NCBI RefSeq assembly: GCF_027744825.2
Contig: NC_071338.1
Location: forward strand, 25,496,001-25,560,000
DNA: 64,000 nt
Direction of reading: 5' to 3'
Origin: Synchiropus splendidus
Taxonomy: Eukaryota; Chordata; Actinopteri; Syngnathiformes; Callionymidae
Shown here piece after piece: positions 45,331 to 58,745 of the stretch. The position numbers and the translations under genes are program-made. Position 1 is the first letter of the stretch. Every line of letters starts with the position of its first letter. The notes under the pieces are model-generated. The model was not told where the DNA came from, made no database searches, and was given only the letters and a program-made list of their open reading frames with translations.

Positions 45331-48300
45331 GAAAACCTTTCCGCCTTTAATACGACAAAATCCCAGATGTTAGCTGCCTAAAAAAAAATCTGCCAGCAAA
45401 AGAGTATATTGAGTAAGAAAAGCACAATGAGAGAATGACAGCTGAGCCTTTATGAGTTTGCATATCTCCCTCATTCTGGAGAAATGGAGCCATTTCCCCA
45501 ATTTATTTCATGACTCTTATTTCCTGCAACTGAAAAATGCAGTATAAACTCAGTCTGGCATCAAAGATCATTTATTCCTTTTATTTAATGTATTTTTTTC
45601 TACAGATTTTCCAAAAAAGAAACAACAACAAGACTAAAGATTCACACCGTCGTTGTCAATAAAGTCACATTCTTACCACAGAGATTTTAAAGATTTTTCA
45701 ATTCACATGTACATTTATTTGTTTTTCGTCACATCAACTGTCTGGTATCATAAATGCAGTTGAAAGTATAACAGAGTAACAAAGAGTGATCTGGTGCAAT
45801 CTAGAACCACATTTTGAGGTTGTTGCATCAACATTCTTCATTGTTGTTCATCGTTTTCCGTCGTGGTTGGCGCCTACGTCACAAAAAGCCACTGAAACTG
45901 TCATTACAAGCAAGAAGTCTAGATTGATTATGTGTCATTTTTTACTGCGTTTGATGTCAGTGGTGCTCAGAGAAACTACATTACACACAGGGGTCTAATT
46001 GGCATGCAACATTCAGATCGATTATTGCAAATACAAAAAGCAATGATGAGGCACCTAAAAGTGCAGTGACAGGTAAAAGAGCGAAAGTGTTGTGAGGCTC
46101 TTTCGGCAGAATAGGGCCGGCAGTCGGGGCCTGCCAAACCGTACAATAAAATCTTCCCTTGATTCTTTGTGTCAAAAGCGAAGATAGTGCACATTGTCCA
46201 ACCCTGCGCAGCGTTTTTGCCATGTGAGGCCTCTGGCTCCCCCCCGGCTGAATGCGCTCCCTTCTTGTGCCGCAGTGTGTGAATGCTATCTCGGAGCAAC
46301 AGTGTCCAGAGCGTTGCCTATTCCCACACCTAGCAAACGCCACTGGGGGATAAGCAACGCACAATTGAAAGAAAGAGTATTCTTTGTGGATAGGTTCCCA
46401 CCAACTGTTTCCGCTACCTTATAGGAGAACAAATGCCTTTGAAAAGTGGAAAACAAAGCAACAGGCTGCATTGTTGAATGTTTCGTGTCTCAACTTATCT
46501 CCACTTACCATCAACAACCCGCAAAACTGCATGACATTCTTGTCCCGACAAATCTCAGAACCTAAATTCAATTGGTGTCACCTTTTGTGATCATTCTTAA
46601 ACACCCTTGATAGTTATAATTTGTGAAACTAGTTAAAATCTTCCCATCACCTTTTAAAGCCCACACAGTGTTCCACTCCTCTGTATAGTCCCACAGCAGA
46701 GTACCATCTACTGGCAACATGTGGTAGTGAATATATGTGCAGAGTGCTTCCATACAATCTGAATGAATGAAAAATGTGCTGTTTGCACTCAGTCTTTGCA
46801 GCAATAGGCTACATAGGTTCAGAGATTAACTTTAGGCACTGAGTTTGAAGTGTTACACTACTTCTTGGTGTTGAAAAAATGTTGAAAGAAATTTGGCAAA
46901 GAGTGATATAAATAAACTTCATGTCTGTTGAAGGGATCTGGGAAAATACAGGGGATAAAAAAAAATATATCACTCTTTTATTAAATAGAAAAAAGAGTAT
47001 TTACTATAAAGAGCTCCTCGAAATGAACAAGTACTGCACTATAGTAGATGAAACACTCACAATCATCAGGAGACTTGAAGTATTTTGCTACAACAGCAGA
47101 TCGGATGGACAGTCATCAACTTCATATTGACACCTATTTTGCTGAATGTGGAACACATCTTGATAACACGTGTGTGTCTGTTGGTTTGAGGCACTGAAAA
47201 GCGGTTTTGTAAAACGCAAGAGAAAAATGTCATTGGCAATTATAAGAAATGAAACGGTGAGAGCGTCGCTCCTGACACCTCGACGGCTGCCTATGGAGAT
47301 GACAAATATTTACACAGGTACTCTGAGAGTGTTAATTGATTTAAAAGGGGTTGGAAGGCGGTTTTTAGTTTAGATCATCCCTAGTGTTTCAGCTTCAGTC
47401 CTCCCTCCACACCACATCCCATTTTAAACCTGTTGAGGAATGCAACCAAGACATGAACTTCAATATCTCAATGTTGAAAAGAAAGCATGTCGCTCAGAAG
47501 GTACCAGAAATTTCATCACGCATCTCAGTGAATCAAAAATGTTGTGTGATATTGACCGAGCACTGTTCCATACGATGTAAAAAGGCACCTCGCGCATGAC
47601 AAACTTTAGACACTCACATTGTCAGCATTCCCTGACCAATACTGTCAATAACTGGAGCTTTGCACTGGGAGTTTTTTTGTGACCCCATTGACCTTTGGCA
47701 GAGTTATTGATGCAGACATGAGGATCACCTTTCTAGCTCCATCTGCATAGCGGAGGCTGGGGAGGTCAGATTTAGGCGGTGCGTCTGCACTTTCTCTCCA
47801 GAACAGTTCTACTGGAGAGTTGAGAAATTGCATTTCCACCATCTCCTCTGCTGTGTTGAGTCTTTCTCTCAACATTGGCTGACTCTGACGTTCAAGGAGA
47901 AGCCTTTTTAAATGAATTATTTCTGGAAGGATTATTTAAATGTACGGGGCCTATAGAAAAGCCTGGGATGAATATGACATTTAAAGTACTTTAACTGTAA
48001 AGTGGAATGAAAGTTGAAGGATCATGAGTAGCTTTGCTAAACAACCTTGAAATAAAGGCCCATTATGGATCATGTTAGATCAGATCCGATGAATAGCTTT
48101 TGAGAGCCTGCTTGCTTTGTCCGGCGTGGACCGATTGGAAAAGACTTGCAGAAGAAGCGTCGGTCAAAACGCCGCCATTGTGCCTCTGCACTGTTTCAGA
48201 GCTCCAGTGAGGCTCGCTGCAGGCTCCTCCGCATCCTCACCGCCGAAGGCTGTATTCCTGATCATATTAATGAGGCAGCAATGCCCCAACCTGCGCCGCA

Positions 48301-49316
48301 GAGCCGCCGTCTGCTCTCAGGATCGGCCTTATTTACACTGTACCTATACTAATCTGACAGCCTTGATCAAGGAACAGAAAATAAAACCCCTAAGGCCTCT
48401 ATTGATCAGCCTTGAGTCGTACTCTAACACCGTTGTGCCGGCTTGGTTAACTATTACAAATGTTAGTGTGTCCAATGAATTATTTCTTTAGAAAAAGCAT
48501 ACTGCATTAAGTATTTATTTAAGGATTTCAAAGGAGTGACCCAGCTGTATCAGTCCTGTTGAGATCTGAAAGTGAGTCAATGGCACGCAGGTTTGCAGTG
48601 AAGCCATCTGGACTCCATGAAGGCAGTTGAACAACGACAGCTTAAATTTTCAACTGGATGAACAAAAATGAAAAATAATCTATTCGTAAAACTGCAATAA
48701 CCGCTTGTTAAGTGATACAATAAGACGCCTGAGTCTGTCCATCTTGAGGAAATCTTCATGACCCCCTGCACGGTTTGGTGAAGCTGTGTGAGCCAGACTA
48801 CAAAAAGTCAACATGATCATGAAGAAGATAAAGTGTGGCAAATACAAAGAGGTGCAGAGTGTATTTGTTGTAAATAACCGCTAATATAATGACCCGCGGA
48901 GACCTGCCTTCTCGCTGTGATGTCCTAAATGTTTACTAATGGACGCCCTCTCTGAGCCATTCTATTACAGAGAATTGTTGAGTGTTGCCCTGGAGGCCTA
49001 TGTCTCTCTCAGGGCCACGGGCCTGGTTAATGGATGACCCACTTGTTAGCTAATTGCTGCGGTGTCCCTGAACACAAAGGAAATGTTAAATTATGTTATG
49101 TGGCTGTTAGATAATGAAGTGCAGCCGGAAAGGCTCTTCCCTCCACGCACATCAACAGTCTTGTTCACAACTGTGGGGAATGATATCGAATGATAGTTCA
49201 TTTAACCAACAGACAGGGTCTGCATCTCTTCTGGAGTCAGTGTTTCTACTGACAAAAAAGCTTGAAAAGTTATGAATGAATATTGATGATAGGACTAGAT
49301 GAATAAGTCTAAGTCA

Positions 49317-50285
49317 GACATGGGCAAAGCGAGGCCCGGGGGCCAAATGCGGCCCTTTGACTGTATATATGTGGCCCTCCTGGAGTCAGAGCAAAACAAT
49401 AAAACTGACATTGTTGTTGGCCCTGATATTTTAGTCTTGTGCATTGGTTTTTTTTGTTCATTATGATGCAACGGAGACATGACTTTCTCATTTGAATATT
49501 TGTCTTTTTAGTTCGTCTCATCCGTTGACTATTTTAGGAGTATCACTAGTCAGATTTGAAAGTAGTATGAGACACATAGAGAATCTTTAAATTGAATGTG
49601 GTATAAATTAAATAAAACACAACAAACCAACATTTTCTGTGCATTTTAAAGTGTAATTTCATGATCACACATTGAAGTTGCAGGATGCAGAGATAAAGAA
49701 GGTGGAGGATTTTAAGTACTGAGGCTCAACTGTCCAGGGCGATGGAGAGTGTGAGAAAGAGGTGAAGAAGCGGGTGCAGGCAGGATGGAATCATTGGAGA
49801 AAAGTGTCAGGTGTGATGTCTGACAAAAAGGGTGTCAGCGAGGATGAAAGGGAAAGTGTCCAAAAGGGTGGTGAGGCCAGCAATGTTGTATGGTTTGGAA
49901 ACAGTGCGGAAAAGACAGGAGGCAGAGCTGGAGGTAGCAGAGATGAAGATGCTGAGCTTCTCTCTGGGAGTGAGCAGGATGGATAGGATCAGGAAGCAGT
50001 AGATCAGAGGGGCAGCACATGTGGTCAGGTGTTTAGGAGACAAAGTCAGAGTAGCCTAGCTGACATCTCGCATCTCCATCTAGCCTGATGGAGATGGTCT
50101 GGACATGTACAGAGGATGGAGGAGGATGATCTGCTGTGGCGACCCCTGAAGGGAGGAGCCGAAAGTCAAAGTAGAAGAAGAATTTTATAATCACACATGA
50201 TGTCATCACTTGATTTTTATTTTTAATTTTCTCTTACCCTCCTTTCATTGGGTTTGACGGCCCCTCTCAACGGTCACCGTATATA
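49317..50285. mobile_element. hAT-like repeat, family 2, copy 3 (split by an RTE-like LINE)
   Basis: The left part, from GGCAAAGCGAGGCCCGGGGG to ATTTTAAAGTGTAATTTCAT, matches 23460-23815. The right part resumes with a TTTTTAATTTTCTCTTACCC segment and GGGTTTGACGGCCCCTCTCA, matching 23825-23875. Between them is the LINE at 49673-50189. Confidence 0.65.
49673..50189 (+). mobile_element. RTE-like LINE 3' fragment with target-site duplication
   Basis: The + strand carries degenerate coding sequence of an RTE reverse-transcriptase end: GTGGAGGATTTTAAGTACTG (VEDFKY), a VKKRVQAGWN-like block, an ELEVAEMKML-like block, and then the typical tail with GGCGACCCCTGAAGGGAG, GAGCCGAAAG and GAAGAAG. Frameshifts and stops break it. 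ATCACACAT flanks both sides (49664-49672 and 50190-50198), a 9-bp target duplication. 5'-truncated and inactive. Confidence 0.8.
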
Positions 50286-50849
50286 ACCTGTATTGGTCAA
50301 GGTGGAGTTCCATTACCATCTGTATCACTCTTGGATTCTCACTCTCAGGTAAGAGAGGTGTATTGCTGTGGTGTGTATTGCTATAGGTATGCTAGCAGGT
50401 TGCCGTATTGCGAAACCTGTCCCGACACCTCTTGAATGCATCAGTGTTTCCGGCAGCAACACACAATCTCCATGGAAACCAACAGCCAATCAAAGAATCT
50501 GAATGAAGACAGTAACGGTGGGTGGACATGAGCTGCTTGGCAGAGGTCCGCACACTCTGAGCGCTACCCTAGATCAGTATAGCGAACCTGGGGACACAAT
50601 AAACACAACAAAAGAATAAAATAACATGGCAGACTTGTTGTTTTGGTTCATCCTTGTAACTAAATTCACTACAACGTGTGACATTTGACTGAAGATTCTT
50701 GATACTACATGCACAATGTGTATTAACATGCAGCGATGAAATAGTGTGATGGATTGTAAGACAGAATCAGGAGATACAGTTCACTCAAAAGGACAGACTC
50801 TTGTTTGAACTGTTTTTGACTGTGATCAGAAAAGTGCATAAAGAAGTGG

Positions 50850-50975
50850 AAGACAACCAATGAGGTCCATGGATGCAGTAGAGGACACAAAGAGGTCGAT
50901 GTCCAGGGAGTTAGGTTAAGGTTGATGCTGACGTCCTGGGGCGACCCCTGAAGGTTAATAACAAAGGAAAAAGAA
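50850..50975 (+). mobile_element. Short RTE-like LINE tail
   Basis: The segment with ATGAGGTCCATGGATGCAGT and later CTGGGGCGACCCCTGAAGG, followed by an A/G-rich end, resembles the extreme 3' end of the RTE family present at 49.7 kb. Heavily decayed. Confidence 0.45.
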
Positions 50976-51429
50976 GGCTCACAGAGTCAAGGGTATATTT
51001 CCCGGCGATCCCTTAGCATAACACACTCTAAGCATATTTTTAAACGCACTCTGACTTAAGGCTTCATTCCTTTATGCGGATCATCAAAACTGGGAATTGC
51101 CTTCATGAGCAGGCACTTATTGAATCCACATTTTGACAGTGTGCACATATAAAAGGTGACCTCATAAAGAGGAAGGGTCACACAAATCTTCAACAAGGAC
51201 CTATCGCACACAGCCCACTGATGTCTCTGTTCTCCAGTAAACGTCCTGTAAATGAGCGCCTACAAAGCCAGACAGCGGAGGAGGAGCAGATCATAGGTTT
51301 AGAATCTGCCGTTTCCTAATGTCACAAAATAAAAAAAAAAACATGGTTATTTAAACCAAATGCACAGCCTGCTTGTTACAGGCCTCCCGTGAACAGGAAG
51401 AGGCTTTAAAGACCATCCAGTAAATCCCA

Positions 51430-51912
51430 TCTACCTCCTTGAAAAGTCTGTATGTTGCAAGATTCCAATCCTCTTGTGTGCCTATCACGTATATGATACA
51501 CATGTCAGTGTTAAAGAAAGTAGTTTTCTCTCATCAGAAAAGCACAGCATGTTTTACGCGTCTTAGTCCGAGAGCCTTGTGTGGCTTTTCACCATCCCTG
51601 AAGTACAATGAGTCTCCTCACCTCGTGGTCCTAGAGCAGAGACTGGAGAGGCCCGGCTTGGCTAAAGAGTCTCTTTCACCCTCCTCCGAGGATTTGTTTT
51701 CACTGGAGGACACGCTGGAACACAGAGCCATGTTTGGCTTCTTTTGGCACTTTTATCAAATAGCAACCAAAGCCAATTGGAGATGCCTGGCTGACAATTT
51801 TATTCAATATTTAACATTCTGGGATAGAATCTCTGGCAACGCGGAAGACGCAACAGGGCTCTTCTGTGGATTAAACAAATATCAAAATTATTTTACTGGT
51901 TTAGAAATCTGA
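51430..51912. other. Candidate conserved non-coding element with an accidental open frame
   Basis: A repeat-free, balanced stretch with CAAAGCCAATTGGAGATGCC, TTTTATTCAATATTTAACAT and similar. The frame on + (157 residues) has no domain, signal peptide or splice context that I can identify. Confidence 0.2.
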
Positions 51913-52264
51913 AATGATCGTCAAGCAAAAAAAAAACATCTCATTCCTGCAAAAATTCTCAAATATATTGCAATTCTTCTTGTGACTGTATTAAATCTCA
52001 ATATTTCTACCCAGAATATATTTATGTATTTATTTTTTCACATTTTAATGGCAACAAGACAAGTCGTCATATGGGTTTGCAGCTAGACAGACAGTGAGTT
52101 TAATACTTGTGACAAAGTTTTACTTTCACACAACAATTGTCAAATGTATACCATAAACTTGTTGCTGGATACGAGAGTACAAAATATATTAAGTCACTTG
52201 GCTAGAAATGCGAAGTCACAAATGACCAGTGTGATGTAACATTACTATCATTTGTATTCGTATA

Positions 52265-52999
52265 TTTGAGTTTTACCCTGGGTAAAAACGTCCTGGAATT
52301 CGAACAAATCGGAGTTTGAACAAAAATTTTCGAGATTTTTTTGCTTCCGATTTCGAATGAAAATCCAGAACTCAAACTCCCCTGAAGAAAGCCGGAAAAA
52401 CCATAACATCCGATCAGCTGACCCACAACGCGCTTTGTTATTGTGTATAACGCAGCCTCTGTATGCAGACGTGTCCCGTTAGCTACATTTACTGACTGTT
52501 TTTTCTTCATACTGAGGTGTAAAACCTGTCCTGTCTCCGCACTGGACCGTGGTAGAGTGTCACAGGGGAGGTGCTCGCTCTCCACACCTCTGAGGCTGGA
52601 GCGCACACTCCAGAGTTTGATGTCCTGTTGTGGGCTGGAGCTGGGACAGGGATGAGGCCAGTCTCGGACAGAGCGTGACTTGGTTTATGGCTTTGTCACA
52701 GCCAAACTGCACAGAAGCGCACATTCAGAGCTGGACACGCACCGGGCACCTCTTCACTTCTGGAGAGACGTCACTCACTCGGCAACCCCTCCCACATGCA
52801 GCGGCCACACACATAGAGGAACAGCGCACCTGCAGCAGACACTCTACATTCACTCCTACAAAAGCCTATTTTAAGGCTTGGAACGCATTATTTCTTTTTC
52901 CATTCATTGTAATGGGAAAAATCGATTCAGATTTCGAACAATTCGCTTCTTGAACAGCCGTCTGGAACAGATTGTGGTCAAGAACTGAGTTATCACTGT
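52265..52999. mobile_element. Pogo/Tigger-like non-autonomous element, copy 1
   Basis: The right end reads as the reverse complement of CAGTGATAACTCAGTTCTTG and is followed by TA (53000-53001). Inside are TTCGAACAATTCGCTTCTTG and CATTCATTGTAATGGGAAAA, typical of fish Tigger-like ends. The left end carries GTCCTGGAATTCGAACAAAT but its tip is decayed. It shares a body of more than 400 bases with the copy at 56523, in opposite orientation. Frames inside are not a transposase. Confidence 0.7.
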
Positions 53000-53001
53000 A
53001 T

Positions 53002-54419
<1,418 letters not shown>

Positions 54420-54429
54420 GTGGTCAACA

Positions 54430-54488
54430 ATGACCACATTGTTGAGATGAAGTTGTACGAAAATATTGCCCAAATATTGGCACCTAGG

Positions 54489-54525
<37 letters not shown>

Positions 54526-54606
54526 CATCAGTCACGTTCAAATAGCGAACCTAGGTGCCAATATTTGGGCAATATTTTCGTACAACTTCATCTCAACAAT
54601 GTGGTC
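54430..54606. repeat. Perfect 61-bp inverted repeat around a (TA)n core
   Basis: The left arm 54430-54490 (begins TGACCACATTGTTGAGATGA) is the exact reverse complement of the right arm 54546-54606. The 55-base spacer is a (TA)n run (54492-54524) plus GCATCAGTCACGTTCAAATAG. The right arm belongs to the unclassified repeat that continues to 54835; the left arm is a detached inverted copy. Confidence 0.85.
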
Positions 54607-54835
54607 ATGAATATGATAAAGCGCATACTGAGGTGAGAGAGAATGGGAGTTGAGAGAGAGAGAGAGGTGAGCAAAAGGAGGCTAAAATGATGGGTGAATT
54701 TATGGGAAAGTCATGACGATTGGGCAAAATTGCAGCGCGTCGCAGAACTCACAGGGATGGAGTTCAAATGACACTTTCCCATGTAACTTTTCGCTTCAGA
54801 TGTCATTTGGTGTATACATACGGCATGAGTTTTGC
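54525..54835 (-). mobile_element. Unclassified interspersed repeat, copy 2
   Basis: Opposite-strand counterpart of 35412-35751, from GCATCAGTCACG to the TTCAGATGTCATTTGGTGTA segment. An extra GA-rich run (about 54640-54668) distinguishes this copy. No coding frame. Confidence 0.65.
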
Positions 54836-56452
54836 TTGTGTCGCTCTACATCCTGGGCTGAATCACCAGCTGGTCCTGTGCTTTTAACCAGGCGGACTGT
54901 CACCCCACAAGAGCTTCACGCCACTAATGGACCAGGAGATGTGTAACTGATTTCATAGTTCTAAAGCGCTTCCTGGCAGCTACGATGTCAGTGAAAATAT
55001 GTTGAACTAATAAGCAAACTAGCGCACTCAGTGTCAGCGCTATTTCAACATCAGTCCTCAATTGGTTTGTTCCCACCGCTTTATCGATAAGTCAAGAGAC
55101 AAAGTATGAGGGGTTTTGTCCACCCTGCTGACAGAAACGGATGCTGATCTAGACTTGTTTCTCTGTGACAGTGCGGAAGCGGAGTGTGATGGCGGTGAGA
55201 ACGTGACATCAGTCGTGTTGATGGTTTACAGGAGAACGTGTCATGGCTAAATGTGACTATCGGTGCTCAGACACCACCAATGTGTTGATAAAGGAAAAGT
55301 CACCGTTTGAGCCGCTACATATTTGACAGATGTGCTAATTTTAATTGACAGACTGACAGATAGTGAGTTTTTTTTTATGATTGTGTTTAACTTTTTCAGC
55401 AAAACTATGTACAAATACACACTGCTGAATCAGTGGATGTTGATGTTTTGGACAATGCTTTTCTTGTGCCTCAAAAGTCATAAATCTCCACATATATCTA
55501 TAAAAGAAACATTTTAAAAAAAGGGCACAAACCCTTTTTTGGGTTTTAATCGGCAGCTTGTCGATGGTGGTTTGAAAACAAGGGGCGTGGTGACAACTAT
55601 GTTGCGCCGTTCCAACAACCTGTCACTGACATGTCACTGTTCACAGTTTTTCAGCTGTGAAACAGCAGGTGTCCAGCTTCCTGTGGATTTGAGCAGGTTT
55701 TTAAAAAAACTGAAAAAGTAAAATGTAATTTCACAGATGAATATCCAAGGTTGGAACTCTCTTCAGGGTCATCATAGTTGGTAGACAAATGCGTGAATAG
55801 CCAGTGCAGTAGCTATTATACAGTACAAGAACACGTAGAAACGCATGATAAATAGCGAACACATGACATTGCGAGTTCAAGGTCTCACTGAAACAATAAC
55901 GGGAGCATTGATCAATGACACTGTCGCACTGAGTCAGTTACTCATGCAAATCAATATCTTAAGAGTTAGGAGACAATTCAGATAATGACAATAATGCTTT
56001 CCCCCCTGCAATAAGGGCCTCTAATGGACGCCATCTAGTTCCATCGGTTACAGGCCACTTCATTTAACCTTTTTGCCCATGTATCTATATAAGGTCTATT
56101 TACTACACCGTCTCCTTTGAAAGGACAACACTGACCTTTGCCACATACGACCACTTCAACCTGTATGGACTCATTAATGTTTGCTCACAGCTCACCCCTT
56201 GCCTGGTGGTAATTGGTCTCTGTGTGGCACTAATAGCCAGTGTTTAAGAACCTTATTCCCCTGGCTGTTTTGAGACTAATCACAAGAGGCATGCATGACC
56301 TTGTCTGTGTGGCAGACGCTTCCGTTCTTAGTGTACGCAAGGCTCCGTTTACTAGGTGTCTAGCTGCATCATCTGGAGTTCTAGTGGGGAAGACCATGAC
56401 AACCACCGTAGCACAGCGCACGTATGAACAAGATGGAGAGACTTCCGTGTTC

Positions 56453-56455
<3 letters not shown>
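54836..56455. other. Intergenic DNA, no gene
   Basis: No recognisable gene or repeat copy. Short frames lack domains. Confidence 0.45.

Positions 56456-56522
<67 letters not shown>
56456..56522. repeat. (TA)n microsatellite replacing a transposon end
   Basis: About 33 AT units lying exactly where Tigger-like copy 2 would continue toward its missing end. Confidence 0.95.
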
Positions 56523-56526
<4 letters not shown>

Positions 56527-57070
56527 CGCTGTTCGTCTATGTGTGTTGCCACTGCATGTGGGAGGGGTTGCCGAGTGAGTGACGTCTCTCCAGAAGTGAA
56601 GAGGTGCCCGGTGCGTGTCCAGCTCTGAATGTGCGCTTCTGTGCAGTTTGGCTGTGACAAAGTCATAAACCAAGTCACGCTCTGTCCCAGACTCGCCTCA
56701 TCCCTGTCCCAGCACCAGCCCACAACAGGACATCAAACCCTGGAGTGAGAGCGAGCACCTCCCCTGTGACACTCTACCACGGTCCAGTGCGGAGACAGGA
56801 CAGGTTTTACACCTCAATATGAAGGAAAAACAGTCAGTAAATGTAGCTAACGGGACACGTCTGTATACAGAGGCTGCGTTATACACAATAACAAAGCACG
56901 TCGTGGGTCAGCTGATCGGTCCGCGCACGTTATGTTTTTTACCGTTTTTTTTTCGGGGCCGTTCGAGTTCTGGATTTTCGTTCGAAATCAGAAGCAAAAA
57001 AATCTCTAAATTTTAGTTCAAACTCCGATTTGTACGAATTCCGGGACGTTCGAAAACCGAGGTGCCACTG
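56523..57070. mobile_element. Pogo/Tigger-like non-autonomous element, copy 2 (one end lost)
   Basis: The reverse complement of much of 52265-52870. The right end, as the reverse complement, reads CAGTGGCACCTCGGTTTTCG, followed in the genome by TA (57071-57072), matching a Tc1/mariner-superfamily terminus. The left end is cut off at the (TA)n array. Confidence 0.75.
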
Positions 57071-58499
57071 TATAAACCATTTCACAAAGGACATATCAAA
57101 GGACACATACCTTCCACACCACATTTGGAGCAAAATTCAAATAAAGATTCATAACATTTAACGCTATGGAATTACAACTTAACTGGATTTACGTGGACGA
57201 CATCTTGGCTTTTTGGAAAGTGAAGGTTCCTGTAGTTATTATACGTACTTTGAACTGTGTGGCGCAAGAGAGTTAGATGCAATATATGGGGATTGATGGG
57301 AGAATTTTTTGCACAGTGGACCTTTAACCAATTAGGTGACTACTCGACTATCAAAATAGATGTTAGTTGCTAAATTTCAACATGTGGCCCATTGGTGAAT
57401 GTATAAACAAATTGTATAGCAAAAAGAAAAAAGTATCTGGGTGTCAGGAGGTTAATAATGGACAAACGATGAGCCAAATATACATGAAGTGCAACGACAG
57501 AAAAGTCTCCTCCGCGAACGTGAATAATTGAGTCCAGGACAGCATTTGTTGCTCATGAGGTTTCACTGGAACGTCTGGTCAGCTTATGAGCTTTGTGTCA
57601 GAGCTCAGCCTCGGGGTTTTTGTTCAAAGTTATCTCAGTTGAAGCCACTGTAAGCCCTTGGAGCATGTTTAGAACTACACGTGTGTTTTTGCAACATTTG
57701 CTGCAATGGTTCAAGAGCTTGTCCAGTGGTTAGAAGCGAAGAAGAAACCAATGCTTTTCATTACGTTTGTTGTATGGACCAAGGAAACAGAAGATATAAA
57801 AAGCCAAGCAAACAAATGCTTGTCTTGATAGTCTTTCTTCAGTCCCTCATTCCGTTCCGTCACTCCATCCCTTTCCATTGCTGTATTACTCTTCCTACAT
57901 AAATGTTTCATGAGGCAGCCCCATATCCTCTCCTGGAATCACGTCCCGCAGATATGTCCAAGAGATTATATGACACATCACTCAGTCACGTCTGCGTCCG
58001 ACAGCACATCTCACGGTTGAACACAGCTTCAAAAAAAAACTAAAAAAAACAGGAGAGAAGTAGATTTTAATACCTAAAACTAACTGTCAAGTTGCGTCTG
58101 CAGTCAAAGAATTATCAAAGGGTTTATCCTTTTTCAGATGTGAAACTCCAAAGTGGGTCACACGCTACATTCACTGTAATATCACAGTAAATATTCACAA
58201 GCTCATCATTATTTCATCACCCCCTAATGGAAAAGATCCCCACCCCAAATATAGACCCACCTCCGAACTTAATCACTTTCAAATATGTTAACAGCTGTAA
58301 ACTTCATGCTGATCGTCTGACTGTGCTGCCTCTCAACTTCATCAAAACATGGCTCCTCCAGTGATAATGTATTAGCTTTCATAACCAATACCAATGACTG
58401 CTTGAGAAGACAAGTGTGGGAATGCAAAAAGGTGAAGCAATTGGGAAAATCAAAAACTCAGTTTATCAAAATTATTTAAATGATACAAAATCTGTTGGG

Positions 58500-58528
58500 T
58501 TTTTTTTTTTTTTTTTTTTTTTTTTTTG
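58500..58528. repeat. Poly(T) run
   Basis: Twenty-nine consecutive T. It could be the tail of a minus-strand retrocopy, but no adjacent retrocopy is recognised. Confidence 0.95.
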
Positions 58529-58634
58529 AAGAAAAGTTCTGACATCAGTATTTTGCATTTTCTTTCCTTTATCAAAAACATATAACTTCTGGTTTTCACC
58601 TTTTCAAAGAGACACTTCTTCATAGATTGATCCT

Positions 58635-58745
58635 TCTTCTTCTTGTCCTATTTGCCCGGGAGCGAGTCGCAGAGGCAGCAGTCAGAGCATGACTTCCTCG
58701 TCCCCACACACCTCCTCTCATACAAAATTCCTGGCTCCAGACTGA
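58635..58745 (-). mobile_element. Rex1/L2-like LINE fragment
   Basis: GCCCGGGAGCGAGTCGCAGA, then GGCAGCAGTC, and CCCCACACACCTCCTCTCAT match, by recollection, the antisense of the same LINE type as at 5165. Short and decayed. Confidence 0.4.

Larger units (their letters stand above)
41826..49316. other. Intergenic DNA, no gene (7.5 kb)
   Basis: Contains an (AC)n run (43365-43386), poly(A) runs near 43410 and 43665, a 20-bp inverted repeat (44224-44361) and a candidate conserved stretch at 44960-45330. The sequence just after the GATA satellite (GTGCACACCTCTGCCAAGG) resembles a common repeat. Overlapping frames at 45976-46424 on both strands have no recognisable domain. No gene is called. Confidence 0.45.
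50286..52264. other. Intergenic DNA, no gene
   Basis: Contains a second, very short RTE tail (50850-50975) and a poly(A) run near 51330. A 157-residue open frame at 51439-51912 has no recognisable domain; that region is listed as a candidate conserved element. Nothing else is recognised. Confidence 0.45.

Noticed and set aside
45976..46424. Overlapping 107- and 127-residue minus-strand frames and a plus-strand frame
   Set aside because: Open on several frames of both strands at once, with no recognisable motif. This fits low stop density, not a gene.
51439..51912. 157-residue open frame, the longest outside repeats
   Set aside because: No recognisable domain, no splice partners, no promoter, and AT/GC use like non-coding neighbours. 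Kept only as a possible conserved element.
52443..52953. Frames of 64-107 residues that recur at 56230-56886
   Set aside because: They are shadows of the two Tigger-like elements. The similarity is at the DNA level, and there is no transposase motif.
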